The notes under the pieces: model-generated | What the model was told of the DNA's origin: nothing | What the model saw: only the letters and a program-made list of their open reading frames with translations | Databases searched by the model: none | NCBI GenBank assembly: GCA_038025085.1 | Contig: CM076154.1 | Span: forward strand, 15,846,001-15,910,000 | Source: Tetragonia tetragonoides | Taxonomy: Eukaryota > Streptophyta > Magnoliopsida > Caryophyllales > Aizoaceae | DNA: 64,000 bases | Direction: 5' to 3' | Shown here: in pieces, positions 33,381 to 46,878 of the stretch | Layout of the letters: every line of letters begins with the position of its first letter | Position numbering within the stretch: position 1 is the first letter of the stretch | Program-made: the position numbers and the translations under genes

Positions 33381-34469
33381 GCTTCCCTAAAAGAGAAAAT
33401 GGATGAATTTGAGGAACTAAAATGATTTTTATGGAAACATTTTTCCTTTTTATGTTGTTGGTTTTTAATGAAGAAGTTAATGATGATGGAAACCAAAGGG
33501 CGCGTAATACGAATAGGCAAACCCAAACAATAGTTTGTCGTTTCAAAATTTTTAAGTCCAGGTTCTTTTTTTGAAGGCAAAATTACCAATACCAATGCAA
33601 ATGAATGAAAATTGTAGTTGGTGCCTTGCTTGTTTGCTCTGTTCTTGAGCTAACATTTTCAACATGCATGCTCTATCATATTTGCTAAGTTGTTTTTCTT
33701 TTTTTCTAAATAATGTATTGGCTTCTCTGTCAAGTTTGCTTGGATAAATAAAAGAATAAAAACTAAAACTAAAGAAAATAATTGTGCGGCAGGATAAAAA
33801 TAGAAAGTGAAAATATTGCCTGAATCAATAGGTCAAAACTATTGTTAGTTCTCAAGCTATACTTTGTTGTCTTTGTAAGAGAAAGATTGCAAAAGTAGTT
33901 ACAAGGAAATGTAGCCCTTTGTCATGAGTGGAGTGTTCATATAAGTAGTCATTCAAGCAATAGGAGGATAAGTTGTCCGAATAATCGTACATGGGCTTAG
34001 TTTGGAGACTCGTTCTTACCTACTTAAAAAATAGATTGAGTAACCGGAATTTTCTAAAGTTTCAATATTTATACCACATTTGCAAAGTTTTGAGAGAATG
34101 ACAGCTTTGCATCATCATTCTATAGTAGAACAAGGTTTATATGTACTATAAATAAAATAAAAAAATTAAAAATAAAGATATATACATTTATATATGTGAA
34201 AATATCATTTACATATTGGAAGTCAATAAAGAATCACACGACCTTAATAATAGAAGGGATATCTACTTACATGCCAAACTGCCAAGGAGCAACATCCTTC
34301 TGTAATTACAGGGCAGAGTAAGTTGTGTATAATTTGTATGTATAAACATAGCAGGACCCAAGAGAGGAACAAAAAGAGTTTGTATCCCTCTTAAGATTTT
34401 GGAATGTTGGGTTGCTTTGCTCAAAATTATGTATGAATGAAGAAATCTGAAGGTAGTTTGTTGGTCAGA
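33381..34469. other. Intergenic region between the two DUF707 genes
   Basis: Upstream sequence of gene A and 3' flank of gene B. A CATGCATG (RY) word, the type of site bound by some B3 proteins, lies at 33663-33670. No gene seen. Confidence 0.4.
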
Positions 34470-37400
34470 TTATCTGTACAAATCAATCCAACATTTGTCA
34501 TTCTTTGCTGCATCTTCCCATCTTTGACTGAACATCTGCATTTCAAGGAATGACTGCCTTCTCACCTGCAATTCATCAGAAATTCTCCATAAAGGGCAAC
34601 AAAAATCGAGAAGCCCTGACGCCCCTGAGATGGTTTCGGGGACAATTTTTCATTGAATTATGTAATTATGTGAATCTCAATGATGCAATTTATGGAGACT
34701 CAATGATTGAGAACCTTTCTTATCATGTGCTGGAAAAATACAATGAACCAAAAGTAGAACACAGTGTGACATTAAGCAATGACATTGTAGAACATATGAT
34801 GAATCACAATTCAGAATACAATGACACAACTTTGTTAGTGGTCTGTATAATCACATTGCACCCCGATTTTATGACAAATAATAACCAAGCAGAAAAATTC
34901 AACTCATTTCGAGGAGCATAATGCATTAACACCATTCTTAACAGAAAGACAACTCAGAAGAGAACTTACTTCAGATCTGTTGTCAACTTTTAAGGATTCA
35001 GACTGTTCCTGTAAAATCCAAAGATCATTCTTACATTAGAAAGAGTGCATTTGAAACAAATTGGGCAACAAAAAGGGCTGAAATTTTTAACATGTTCTTG
35101 TCATTGTTCTATATACCAGGTGTTACTATGAAAAGTATCAAACGCTACTATGAACACAAAAAGAAATAAAATCCAGAAGTAGGTATGCAAATTAATCAAT
35201 CAATTATTATGAAGGCTTTCTTGATGCATATGTTATTGCCTAAATATGCACAGACATAGCCAAATTCATCCAGGTTTCATACCATATCCTTCCCCTAGTA
35301 CCTCTCAAGCTCTCACGAGGCTCTAAGATGTACACAACCAGACCTTATCACTAAATTTGTAATAAGGCTTTATGCATCAGTCATCAGACCCTTGCATAGT
35401 ATGGCAGAGATTACATGGTACTTCCCGAAGTGAGAAAGTTGAGTTATGCAGTTATGCTGGGTACAGTAAGTAAATCAGCAGCATTCTTTTGTCACACATA
35501 ACTGAGGGGTTTATCTACCTAATGATATCAACACAGAAGCCTTCTTAGCTGTCTGTCCCCCATTTCATTAAGCATAAATTCTATGGACCAAAAGAACAGT
35601 AATGACGTAGTCTGTGCAAAACATTTCCTTACAGAAGTCGTGCAAAATATCATTTTTGTTTAGATAACATGGGTATCTTAGTTGCCCGACTAATCCCATG
35701 GGCCCTGAAGTTAACGGCCAGGAAAACCTCCATTGACCCTGAGGAGGCTCAAACAAGTGTCGCAGAATATCATTGCATATGGGAATGTAATTCACCATCA
35801 AGTACAAGCAGATGGCATTAGATAATTTAGGCAAGGCCACGACATTTTCTAACTGATGATTGGAATAGAAAGATTTCAATTTCTAAAACAGCACTACAGC
35901 AGTTTAAAGAAGATGCTGCTTCAAACTTTCAATACTTCAGGCTCCAGCTAGTATTACAAATTTACATAGATACTTGCCTTGTTTCTGCCCAAGACACCGA
36001 GCGTTGGCACCCCAAGATGAACTATGTACTCGGAATCCACTACGCCAACATATTTTGTTCTATCACCCTGAAAATCATATCAATTGTCAAGTATAAGGCG
36101 CAAGCACAAGACAGTGAATATAGGAGTCGGAAGGAGCATGAAGTCACCTGTGCACAATAACCAAGTTGCCTGTCCAAGCCCCAAGCATGAATGAGATCGT
36201 TCTGCATAGAACTGAACCAGCTAAATTCCATGTCTGGATCATTTTTAAGCAGAATATGGATAATGTAGATGAGGCACTCAAATGTCCCAGGTAGGAACTT
36301 AATTATGTCGGTTTATGTATTGACATGGACAATAATTCAAATGAAAAACAATACTGCAGGTGGAAGAAATTAATATACGTTAGCACATGCAATTGGGTAT
36401 GGATATCCATATCTTCCTAAATGTTCTCAGTGCTCACCATACAAAGCATTTACAACTTGTGGTTGCATTCTGGCAACAGGAACCACCACAAAACAGAAAA
36501 CAAAAACATTCCAGTTGCATAAAAATGAGCAGTCACATAAACAACACATTTCATACCACTAGGCACTAACGCAGGGAATTTCTCAGTATAAAGCATGTAC
36601 CTGGATCATGTACCACACACATCGCCAGGCAGCTTTTGAGAAGGCCGGTGCCATCATTTCCACCCAGCTGTATCAGTATACACATTATAAGAATATCTAC
36701 TAGCAAAGCTATGACCAAGCTCCCTCATCCATACTCCAACTAAAAAAAAGTACTTTTAACATAAATCCACAAACTGGCCAAAAGTTTCAGTCAAATAGAA
36801 GAAAATCACAAAATTCAAGACGCTTACCCAGTGCATGGGGGAGCTGTGCTGTTCTCATCACACCTTCCACTGCCTTTATATTTGTAAACTCTTCTGCTCA
36901 CCCAAGGGAGGGAAAGAAGAAACCAATTAGAATAAGACCACTATGCAGCCTTTCAGGAGGGGGGGGGGGGGCTGCCCTAGCAATATACAGAAGTCAATTT
37001 ATACCTGATTGAACAGGTAATTATTTTCACAAGTTATGCGCTATAGTGCTCCGAAAGTAGATACATATGGCGGAAGTATTATCAATGTTATAAAAAGTGC
37101 CTCAAAGATATTGGTCATAGTCGTCAGACAATTCTAAGGCCTTTTTCTCTAACATGTCAAGACTACCTGTGCACTCCTGTTTCCTTCTTGCGAGCAGTAA
37201 TTTGATGATGAACCACTGACTTAGCAGGGTCAAGTGCTGGCTGTGATATCTCAAGGTCTTCACTTTTAACAATGTCTACATACCTGCAGAAAAATTTGCA
37301 AGATATTATCACATGAAAAAGGGAGGGGCCAAGGAATAACAGAAGTACGAGTTTGGATTTAAAATTAACGCCTTAACAGTAGCACCCAGAAATATGGACT

Positions 37401-40400
37401 ACAAATAGGCACATAGCAGCCAAATAGGACAGCGTTCAGTCATAATTTCTCTTTTTCTTGAATGCTCTTCCCTTTATCTCATTTTTCTCGTCACCTCATT
37501 GGACAAGAAACTGATGTTCTAAAGATGTCGAAGTAAAGAATGGATATCTAGGTGAGCATGACATTTACTAGCTCTTGTCTATGTTGCAAGGAAATGGAAA
37601 TGGATGGAAATGCAGAACCGAGAAAACGGCAAACTGCCACTTCAGAAGTAGCTATTAGAGCAAGCTTAGGCAATAAATGATTAATTTTGTAGAAAGAACA
37701 CGTAATTTGGGGAATTTAGACGTTCATGAGAGGGTTCCTGAGTTCCATCAACATTTTCCAAAATAAGAATCATAACCTTCATGCGTTGACGTGCAGCTTG
37801 CAACAATGGTCTTGTTTACTGCAGATGGACAGAGGTAACAGGGGAGGTAGATTTGAGACAGTAAATCATAGCTTTCTGAAAACTACCTATGATTGATGTC
37901 ACTAGTATAAGACGAGGAAGTACTCTTTCAAGGGATAACCAGCAGCAACCTGGTGCGCCAGTGCTGAGATCATCTTTATACGTCTGCGCAGTATCAAGTC
38001 GAATCGGGAAAACTAACTTTCAATAGGGTATCCTATGCGGTTTGCTATGCCCTTACTGGAAAATATTTTCACTTTGTACTCAATTCCAAGCTAAGAAAGG
38101 GTTAAAGCAAAGGAATTTGATATCTCCTTTGATCTTTGTATTGATCATTGAGTCCTTAGGTAGACAATCCACCTGCTTGACTGCAAACCCTAACTTTAAT
38201 TTCCATCCCAAGTGTTCTAAGGTCAGAATTTCCATATGCTTAGCCAATAACTTGCTTTGGTTTCTGGGCAACTTCTCCATGCTACATTTTATGAAATCTG
38301 CCATTCATCAAGCTTGCAAGCAGATATAAGGGAAAGCTCTTTTAGGAAGTAAATGGGCAGCCTGTCAATTAAACTAGATTGTTCGGTCTAAAACCTAGAT
38401 GGGTGCAACTCTTTATCCTGCCAAAGAAAGTGCTCATGGGACGTTTGGTATGCGGAGTTGAGAACATATTACCACATATCTGATGTGTTGGTATATGGGA
38501 TGGGGAATTATAGAGGGGATGAGAAAAGGGATAAATTGGCCTTTACTCCCAATGTTCTGATCCCATGAGGAGGTGGTAATTCAACAGAGAAATTCATCTA
38601 CATTGGATGTAGTTATTCCCAATTTCTTCCACCACACGCCAAACAAAGGAGTGGGAAAAAATCAATGAATTCTCCATCCCCAAAATGAATTCCTATTTCC
38701 GCTCCTTAATTCCTAACTCTCAACCCACATTCCGAATGCCCTGTCAAGTTAATTAAAATGGTTTGTAGATCTGACTTTTGGACCAGGTGAGCTCAATTAC
38801 AAAAGGCTTTAGTGGCTTGGGACAAGGTTCGTTTACCTTCAGATGGAGGAGTGAATGCTTCAGACATGGTAGCCATTCAAAATAAGCATCCTGGATGCAA
38901 ACTTGAGAAAGTAGGTTGCATGAAAAGACAGATAGCTTATTTGTTCTAAGAAGTAAGAACTGCCAATCCTTCTGTTTGCTTTCTTTTAGAAAGTTCAGCA
39001 TGTATACTAATTGTTTATGACTATCCCTGAGTGGGTGGCTCAGCTGGTAAGACCTATGAGATTTGTTCCAAAGGTCCCAAATCAAGCCTCATCAGGGCCA
39101 CTGAGGTTTTCCTAGTCATTAACTTCAGGGCCCATGGGATTGGCTGGGAAAAGCCTGGATACCTATGTTATCTAACACAATACTAGTTGTTTGCGACTGG
39201 AAATGCAATGAAAGAGGAAAATCTAAAAGTAATTAAGTACCGAGTACTGACCGCAAAGAAAAGTAGATAGGAAGATAAATTCAAAACCAGCAAGTCTACC
39301 TTTGAGGATCAAAATTTTCAACGTCAAGGTCCTCATCCCAAAGGAAAACATAATCATATTCTGCAACTATATCTGGATGCAAGAAACGCTTGGCGAACCA
39401 CCTGCACTATCAAGATACCTTAGTCAAGACAGCTCGAAGTCCCAGACATTCTACGCATAAATGATATACATATAATGAGGTTACCATTTTGTTTGATTCT
39501 TAGCCGACACATGTATCACACGATCATTCCACTTCATGTCACTCCATTCATCCACAATCTCATCATAATGAAAGAGCATTATGACAAAGCCACTGGACAG
39601 GAACTGCAATTTGTATCATAAGCGTTAAGACGAGCATGGTGAGTGCTATTAGCATGTGACACATAGAGAATAATATCATTACCTTCTCAACCATTTTATT
39701 CACAATATCCTTCTGTTTTACTCCCACTGCAACTGCCAACAAGTTCGATGAAGGCTTCAACTTCTCCTATATAAATTATCACAAGTTAAAGCCTACATAC
39801 TCAGCAACTGAACCATCAGATTGCGTGGAGCAATATTTTCTATACGGCATATGTATCATGTGAAGTAAAGTCACATGTTCTAAACAATATGAGACTTAAT
39901 TTTAGCAATTGATCATTGGGAAGCTTGCAGCCCAATTCATAGACATCAAACATGCTCTTACCGATTTCTTTGAACATTTAAGTTTATTATAAAAGATTTA
40001 TTTGTCTGACATCACAGATTCTAAAAGTCTCAGATTGGATGCATGACAAAGTAGTATAGAGAAGATGCAGTCATAGTTATATTCACAAGTCTTCATTATT
40101 TCTTTGGTACAAATATACCTCAACAATGAAGGAACCCCACAACGGTCTCAATTCCAAGTTGGATGTCTGGACAACAATACCCTCCGGCAATGCCTCACTT
40201 CCTAGGGGCCTGCATTGTTTCTATGAAAGCAAAGTAAATCATTAATTTAAAAATATTTTGAGTTGTTCAGCATGATAAAGGTTGGAAAAAATCAAAATCA
40301 ACTAACCTCGCAGGTAATAGATTTTGGTTCTTGCACATTTCCTATCATTTTCATAGGCCATCTTGATATTCTCTGTAACAGGCGGTTACCGGATTAAGAA

Positions 40401-41943
40401 TTATGTGAGTTAAAGCAAAGTGACACTTGAAAATAGACAAGGACAAACTAATGCAGTTTGGAGCTTTATAACATACAGTAGGTATATCAATTGTCTTTCA
40501 AATGGGAACCCAATAAAGGTTGTATAGAAGAGACAACAACCCCGTATTATCAACATGAACTATAACTACAGCCAATTCCAGGCAAGTCGTTAATTACTCA
40601 ATTTCATTAAGTTGGCTGGCAAGCCCGTACTCAAGGAATAATCAGAAGATAGAAAATGTGTCACAATACTAGACAGAAACTCTCTTATATGATACAGAAA
40701 CTCTGTCTTGCTCATAAACTCCTATCAGAATCCTATATCACGTTTTTCTGGTTGTACGATCCAATCACCCAGTCTACTTGCAAATCAAACATTGACATCA
40801 AAAGATTTTGCCAAGGGGAAAAAACCAACATAACATCCTGGCCCTTGATAGAAAATCATCAATTGCTGCAAAGTAAAATGACACCCTTCTCCCCAACCCC
40901 CCACCAAAATTTGAAGTTAACCAGACATTTAACAATATTCTCCTTTCCCTTTTATCTATTTTCAATTCTAAAGATAACTATGCGGCGAAATCAGTTCATA
41001 GAAGAGTGAGAAACCTACATAATCTAGGAGAGAAGCTCATATACAGAATATGTTGCTAACATGAATGAAATGATAACAAATTTAATCAATCACTATGAAG
41101 CACAGGTACTAACTTGTCTGTAATCCTTTGCAATCAAATTACTTCCAGTGAAGTAGATGAAGCATATTAGAGATGCTCCTATCAAAATACTGTATAAATA
41201 TGATCGGCTCTTAGGATCTGAGAGTGGAAAAACCTGACAAGAAAAAAGTATAACAACACAAAAGCAAGAAACATCAGAACACCAAATAAACACAAGCATC
41301 ATATCAAAACACATTTTAATAAAATAATTGTTGACAACAACAACCACCACCCAAATCTTGCAGGACAAATTAGGCAGGAAAAACAGGTAATTCAAAAAAA
41401 AGGGAGGGAAAAAGAGTAGAACTCTAGAAGAACAATAGGTGTTTTATTAGCAAGCAAAAATAAAACAACATAAAGAGGAAAACAGAAAACCTGTAAAATC
41501 AACTGAGTAAAAATTTCATTTGGGTACCCACATGAAAACTTCGTTATTTTTAATTGGGTTTTTTTTAAGTTTTTACCTAGTCATCTCCCTTCCCGACAAC
41601 TAAAATATAGCAAAGATAATTTCTTTCAAAACAAAAAGCCAGAGAACTAAAACTAGTTGCTCAAAAGCAGCAGCCAAAACCTCCCAGTTTTCAAAACCCG
41701 CCCAGAAAAATTAAAAATAATAAATAATATTATCAGCATACAAAGCCAAAAAATACCCAAATTTTTCCCAAAATTCAAAAAAGAAAAAACAAAACAAAAT
41801 ACTTAACCTTCAAAAACCCAACTGAAATTGCAAAACACAAGTAACCACAGAGACCATGAAATTGAAAAGCAAACAAAAAAAAACCCATAACAGTAGAATT
41901 TCCAGAGAGAGAGATAGAGACTTACAAAACTGGAAGAACTCAT
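34470..41943 (-). CDS. DUF707 membrane-anchored protein, gene B (14 exons)
   Basis: Exons in coding order: 41926-41943, 41114-41233, 40307-40372, 40119-40220, 39683-39766, 39485-39603, 39300-39401, 37167-37283, 36828-36893, 36601-36667, 36148-36201, 35978-36067, 34970-35008, 34470-34565. The frame is open for 379 residues. All exon lengths equal those of gene A except the last, six bases shorter. It starts MSSSSF; residues 18-38 (YLYSILIGASLICFIYFTG) form a signal-anchor. Conserved blocks: SEALPEGIVVQTSNLE, VIMLFHYDE, YDYVFLWDEDLDVENF, WVEMMAPAFSKAAW, NDLIHAWGLDRQLGYCAQ, GDRTKYVGVVDSEYIVHLG. Intron 12 again begins with GC. Intron 7 (2 kb) hosts a LINE fragment, a MITE and a SINE; intron 12 holds another SINE. 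Likely a type II endomembrane protein of unknown activity. The frame is intact, so both copies may be functional. Confidence 0.9.
35656..35752 (-). mobile_element. SINE, 5'-truncated copy (family 1), in intron 12 of DUF707 gene B
   Basis: GATAACATGGGTATC ... CCCATGGGCCCTGAAGTTAA ... ATTGACCCTGA matches the copies at 21228-21327 and 39022-39180. Approximate flanking repeats GCAAAATATCATT and GCAGAATATCATT (35640s and 35760s) look like a target duplication. Confidence 0.7.
37930..38340 (+). pseudogene. LINE reverse transcriptase fragment in intron 7 of DUF707 gene B
   Basis: The plus strand encodes AKKGLKQRNLISPLIFVLII, an FNFHPKC segment and LANNLLWFLG. These correspond to the G.RQGDPLSP and F.DDLLLF blocks of plant LINE reverse transcriptase. 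The catalytic Asp pair is replaced by Asn, so it is inactive. No 5' or 3' LINE parts adjoin it. Confidence 0.65.
38438..38742. mobile_element. MITE in intron 7 of DUF707 gene B
   Basis: The left end GGGACGTTTGGTATGCGGAG and the inverted right end CCCACATTCCGAATGCCCT are imperfect terminal inverted repeats about 300 bp apart, both followed inward by GTTGAGAA-like sequence. The GGGCGTTTGG style fits hAT or Harbinger MITEs. The target duplication was not resolved. Confidence 0.55.
39022..39180 (+). mobile_element. tRNA-derived SINE, full-length copy (family 1)
   Basis: Near the 5' end, GTGGCTCAGCTGGTAAGA resembles a tRNA A box, and AAGGTCCCAAATCAAGCC about 40 bp on resembles a B box. The body then has GGGCCACTGAGGTTTTCC and AACTTCAGGGCCCATGGGAT. 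A 17-bp target duplication with three mismatches flanks it (39005-39021 and 39181-39197). This is the longest of three copies in the window and defines the family head. Confidence 0.8.
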
Positions 41944-43770
41944 TTTTGACCAAGCCCTCGAGTCATAAGAGAGACAGAGAGAGAATAAGCACAAATACTG
42001 GTCCAGAAAGGGACTTTTCTAAGACAAATTTAAACAGAGAGGACCAAAGCAAAAGCACGCTTAGAAAGTAAAGTACCCAGAATAATACTCTAGACAAAAG
42101 GCTAACAGAGAGAGAGAGAGAGAGAATATGGGAAGAATTATGAGTATTATGATGAAGCAGCAAAAACCAAAAAGGATGATTCTTTTCTCTTTGTAGATGA
42201 TGATGAACCTTTTTGAGGTATATGAGAAAGCAACAGCAAAGAATAATAGGGTACCCAGAAAAGAACAAGGCAATTAAATTACTGATTTATTTCAAAATTG
42301 AACTGAACTTGAACTTCTCTGCTTTTTGTGGAGTGATTAGAATATAGTCGAAATAATCGTGTTAGGGCCACGTTATTATGGTTTAAGCTATATACTTGGG
42401 CTAATGTTCTTTTTGTGTTATGTCACACTTCTCTTAGTTCTCTACAACGGTTGTTGTGTCGTTGGTTGGTTAATGTGCGTGCCCATTTTAGACGGAGTTG
42501 TGTAAGGGGTCGTGATTCGTGGGCTAGATATGCGGTTGGGTTCTAATGGAGTATAAGAGTAGTTGGATTGCATATTTGGGTCCATTCAAGCCATGTTTTT
42601 TAATGGGCTGAGGTTTTCTGGGTTGGTCAAGTTCTTAATTACGCCCTCTGTTTAATAGTTGGAGCATTTTACGTTGTCGTTTAGTTTCTCACTGTTTTCG
42701 ATATAGACCTTGCAAACGGATTGGATTGGGATCGAGTAATTTTGGCTTTGGATCATTAGTAGGTCGGGTCATGTTTGGGTTCGAGTCGACGAAACGGGTG
42801 AAGGGAACGCTCGTAAAGGACACGAATGGACCTATCAAAAGCTGACTCGGCCTGAACCCGACTCCGATTTTGAGCCCTAAAATAATTATTTTGACATTAA
42901 CTTTTTGATACAGCCAAGAAAATGAAATAAAAATATGAATTTGACTCAAAAGTCAACTTGTAACCTACCTGATTTGAACCTAAAATGACTAGAGCCAAAA
43001 CTCGTTGCGTTGAGTCTAGAGCTGTAAAAAGCTGACCCGACCCATTTATTTAGGGTCCTGACAAAACATTCTCGACCCGAACCCGTTCACAACCTGGTAA
43101 AATGAACTAAAAATTGATTTCGACCCAAAAACTAACCCGTAATCGACCCGACCCGAACCCGAAGTGACGCGACCCGTAACCCGCTGGGTCAACCCATTTT
43201 ACATGTCTAGTTGAGTCCTTTGACATGTCAAGACGCGAGTTAGCAAGGAAATTCGTACCCGCATTGTGAGTGACAAGTGTGGCAGACTGGCAGCTTCCAC
43301 ACAGTAACCAACAACCACCAAGCCAAAGTATTGTTTTGTATATAAGGGCATATATATTGTATAAACACCTAGCGTGCATACACACACACAAAAACAAAAA
43401 ATATCTTGTACTTGAGTCTCGACCCAACGGGTCATACTCTAACCTAATCGAAAATTTTTTGTTTGCTCGGGTTTGATCAATTACGGGTCTCGGGTCATAA
43501 TTTTGGGTTTGAGACCCATTTTTATCAAGTCTGGTTAGTTTTTGTCAGGTTTAGACTTTTCAATACATTGCTTTGACTTTGTGTATGCTCTAACCATCCT
43601 TGTCTACGAGTCTTGTAAAAGTCATGTGCAACATGTAAGAGAAAAGATTAGTCATATTACCTCTTAATTTGAGTGGAAAATTTACTTTGAGTATGTTGGT
43701 CATGGGGAGTTGAATTTATTTTGGGTAAAAAAAAAAAATAATAACAATGGGGTTTCTCGCAAAATATATA
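41944..43770. other. Upstream flank of DUF707 gene B and GACCCG-rich repeat
   Basis: 41944-42320 is the leader and promoter region of gene B, with a GA microsatellite at 42106-42124. From about 42700 to 43560 the DNA is full of ACCCGA/GGGTC words in both orientations (e.g. around 43030-43200), a common type of plant inverted-repeat intergenic DNA. No gene seen. Confidence 0.45.
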
Positions 43771-44025
43771 CTCCCTTCGTCCCATTATTTAAAGTCATTT
43801 TAGTAAATTTTTTTTTTCTCATAATACAAGTCATTTTAGAGTTTCAATTTTTTACCCATTTTACCCTTCACATTATTCGTTTATTGTTCACCTATTTTAT
43901 CAAATCAGAAGTCAAAGGGTAATCTAGAAAAATAAAACTATATTTGTTAGAATTGAGACTATTTAATGACTTTCTTAATTATTGTGCAAAAACCTTCAAC
44001 GTCTTATATAATGGGACAGGGGGAA
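43771..44025. mobile_element. Stowaway-type MITE (Tc1/mariner)
   Basis: CTCCCTTCGTCCCATTATTT at the left and ATAATGGGACAGGGGGAA at the right are inverted copies. TA flanks both sides (43769-43770 and 44026-44027). 255 bp, non-coding. The CTCCCTCCGTCCC-like terminus is the hallmark of Stowaway elements. Confidence 0.85.
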
Positions 44026-46878
44026 TATTTTATAAGGAGAGCTCCCTCCAAAATATTTGATTTTCTAAACTCATATTTTATCTTTGATGCGCACTTGTCC
44101 CAACAAACTCAAAAATTAGCACCCTCCTTATTTTGCTTGAACTTGCGATCTTTTCCTCCATGTGATTGAAACTTTTTGCATCCCCAACCAACATTGTGGC
44201 TTTCTTTTGAGCCAACAAAATGCAGAATCATGGTTATTTTTATTACAAATGGTGCCACAATGTGGGTTTCCATACTTTTGTGTTCTTCTAACTTGATTGC
44301 ATTTTGTACTTTGGTATATTTGTCCTTCCTTCTAGAGTATTCTTCAAAGACAACTTTGCATGTAAAATATGTTCAACTTCTTCAATTTGATGCCTTTCTT
44401 TTCTTTGTTCATGTGTTTTCACGATCCCTTAAGTCGTCCAACCGTCACTTGGGGCAAATCTTTTATCTCTTCAATTGCAATTTTAATGTTATCATACTTT
44501 TCAGGCAAACTTACAAAGACTTTTTTTTTTTTTTTTTTACAATCTTTCAACAATAATTTCTTCTTTATATGATTTTATCTGATTTCTTTATTCGATCACT
44601 TAAATATAATCTTTCATTGACTCTTATTCTTCAACTTTAAAAATTCAAATTGTCTTCTTAAACAATTTATCTGATTGCATTTTCATCATCTTTTTGTGAC
44701 TTTAGATCCATGTCTGGCCAGAATATGATTTTAGGTGGTTGTTAGAAAACAAAAACATCTAAAATATAGCTTCACAAAAAAAAAAAGTTGTAATAGGTGA
44801 TTTTATAAAAATGAAGTTTTTAAATGGTGTTTTCGCAAATTTTATTTTTACCTTAATATCTTCTTGAAACTCTTGTTGTATAGTCTTTCAAGCCTCCTTT
44901 GAGATAATAACTTTCAAAATATATGACAATGTTTCATCCGTTACCCCTTGTTGTATTAGATTTAATTTAAATCCTTCACATCACTCATCCTTTACAATTG
45001 ACCTTTTTTTTTGTGCTTTGATATAGAGTTGTTAGCACGACCCAATAGATACACATGCAACCCATTCGGCCCTGAAAAATGGTCGATTTGGATAAGGTAT
45101 TTTGTTGATTTTATGCTCCGTAGGTCCGGCCCAACCCCACTTACTAGTCCGTCCTACGGGCCAAAAACATCATGTAAAGCTCGATTAGCATCCAGACCAA
45201 GCGCGCTTTTAATGATTCTATTTTCAATTAAACCACTCTTACCCTCATAGTTGTTATACCCATTTTCAACATAACTTCACAACACATATCATCTCAACAT
45301 TGTCTTAACCCAATTTTTTTGAAAGTCTTGGCCTTCACAATTTGGTATGGAAATTATCGGGTATTAGCTATTGTGTTCATAAATGATATAATATTTTTGG
45401 TTGGAGATGTTGTCTAGCTTTGGTACCACTACTATATGTGGGAGTGATGAGCTCTAGGTTGTAAAATTTCATGGATGAAAGTGCACTGGACGAAAGATGT
45501 TTAAATGGAGATTTACTTTATTGATAGGTTGTTTGTATTGGATCAGATCACTAAAAAATTACACCATTTTGTTGTTTACACTTGTTGGGATGTTCCATTG
45601 ATTTTCAAGTTTCTATGAGATTAAATCCCCTCTTGTAAAATTGTTCAACACTCAATGCCCTATTTGACATAAACTTAAATTTAAAAAAAAAAACACTTTC
45701 GAGGAGGAGATATGTTGCATAATAGAGATGTGATACCAGAGTTTGAGGTGGATAGTATAGTGGCGCATTTTGCACTCGTTTTCATCAAATGATGCGTTTG
45801 GTCTCATTACCCTCAAAGAGAGTAGTTTTCTTGCAATTTTGAAAAAGAAAAAGGAAAAAGAGATGATGAGGCGTCATTCAGCCCCTTATTATTAGGGATA
45901 TTGATTCGAAAGTTCCTTTCTTCTTTTATTTGCCTTCTTTTAGTTTAAGAGATACAACTGTGCTAACTAAATTTGGCGTCAGAAATCTAACTTTTTTACT
46001 ACAAGCCTACAACTCATAATTTGGCAATCATTTAATTTAATTTGGACGTTTCATATTATCTTCATATTATTTCTCCAGGCAATCACCGTGGAAGTAACAT
46101 TTGAGGGATTGAACCCTAAATTTGAGCTTCCACTCTTGAAAAGAGTTTTTAAGAGATTGCAAATTCCATTAAATATGACCAAACTCAAAAACTGAACAAG
46201 ACGTTTGCATAAATTTATACCAATTCAGTATGCTAAGCTGACTCATATCCACTTATCGACCCAGCCAATAAATTTGAGACTTGAGAGTATTCTAAACACG
46301 ACTCATGTTCGACCCAAGCTTATTTGGATCGTACATTGTGAAGTATGACTAGATGTAAGTACTTGACTTGAGCATAATAAGATATTGGATTCTTGATTAC
46401 TCCACATTAGTGTTGTAAACGAGTCTAGCCATGCCGAGTAGTGTAGTGCTCGAGCTCGGCTCGTTACAAAATTTTGGTACTCGAGTTCGACTCGAGCTCG
46501 AAATCTAGTACTCGAGCTCGGCTTGTTATCAATTTTCAATACTCGAGCGCGGCTCAATTGAGCTTGTTTACCGAGCTACACGAGCAGTTGAGCCCAAATT
46601 AGAGAAGAGGTCCAAAGCACAATTTATTGGCAATACCTCTAATGAAGCACTAAGGATGGTGGAGAGGCTTTTTATAAAACATATGAGTGTGTTATCACTA
46701 TTACTATTAAAATACACATGTATGTTTTATTGTGGTATTAGCAAAAGTCCATTCGAGCAAGATCCTTATTTTTAGTCTACCAACTTTTAACCAGCATTGA
46801 GTATTGGTATTTTGGGCACTCCTCAGATCTTGCCTTCAAACTTAAAAGTAAAAAAGGAAACAAATAAATTATACCTCC
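44026..46878. other. Gene-free AT-rich DNA with a CTCGAG-rich palindromic patch
   Basis: No coding pattern recognised. At 46430-46580 the words CTCGAGCTCGGCTCG and their complements recur, making imperfect palindromes of a kind often seen in plant DNA transposon relics. Confidence 0.45.

Noticed and set aside
34550..34921. 123-codon plus-strand open frame
   Set aside because: It lies across the last intron and exon of DUF707 gene B on the opposite strand, has no family features, and is explained as chance.
43107..43476. Open frames in the GACCCG-rich region
   Set aside because: Repeat-driven, overlapping on both strands, no domain.
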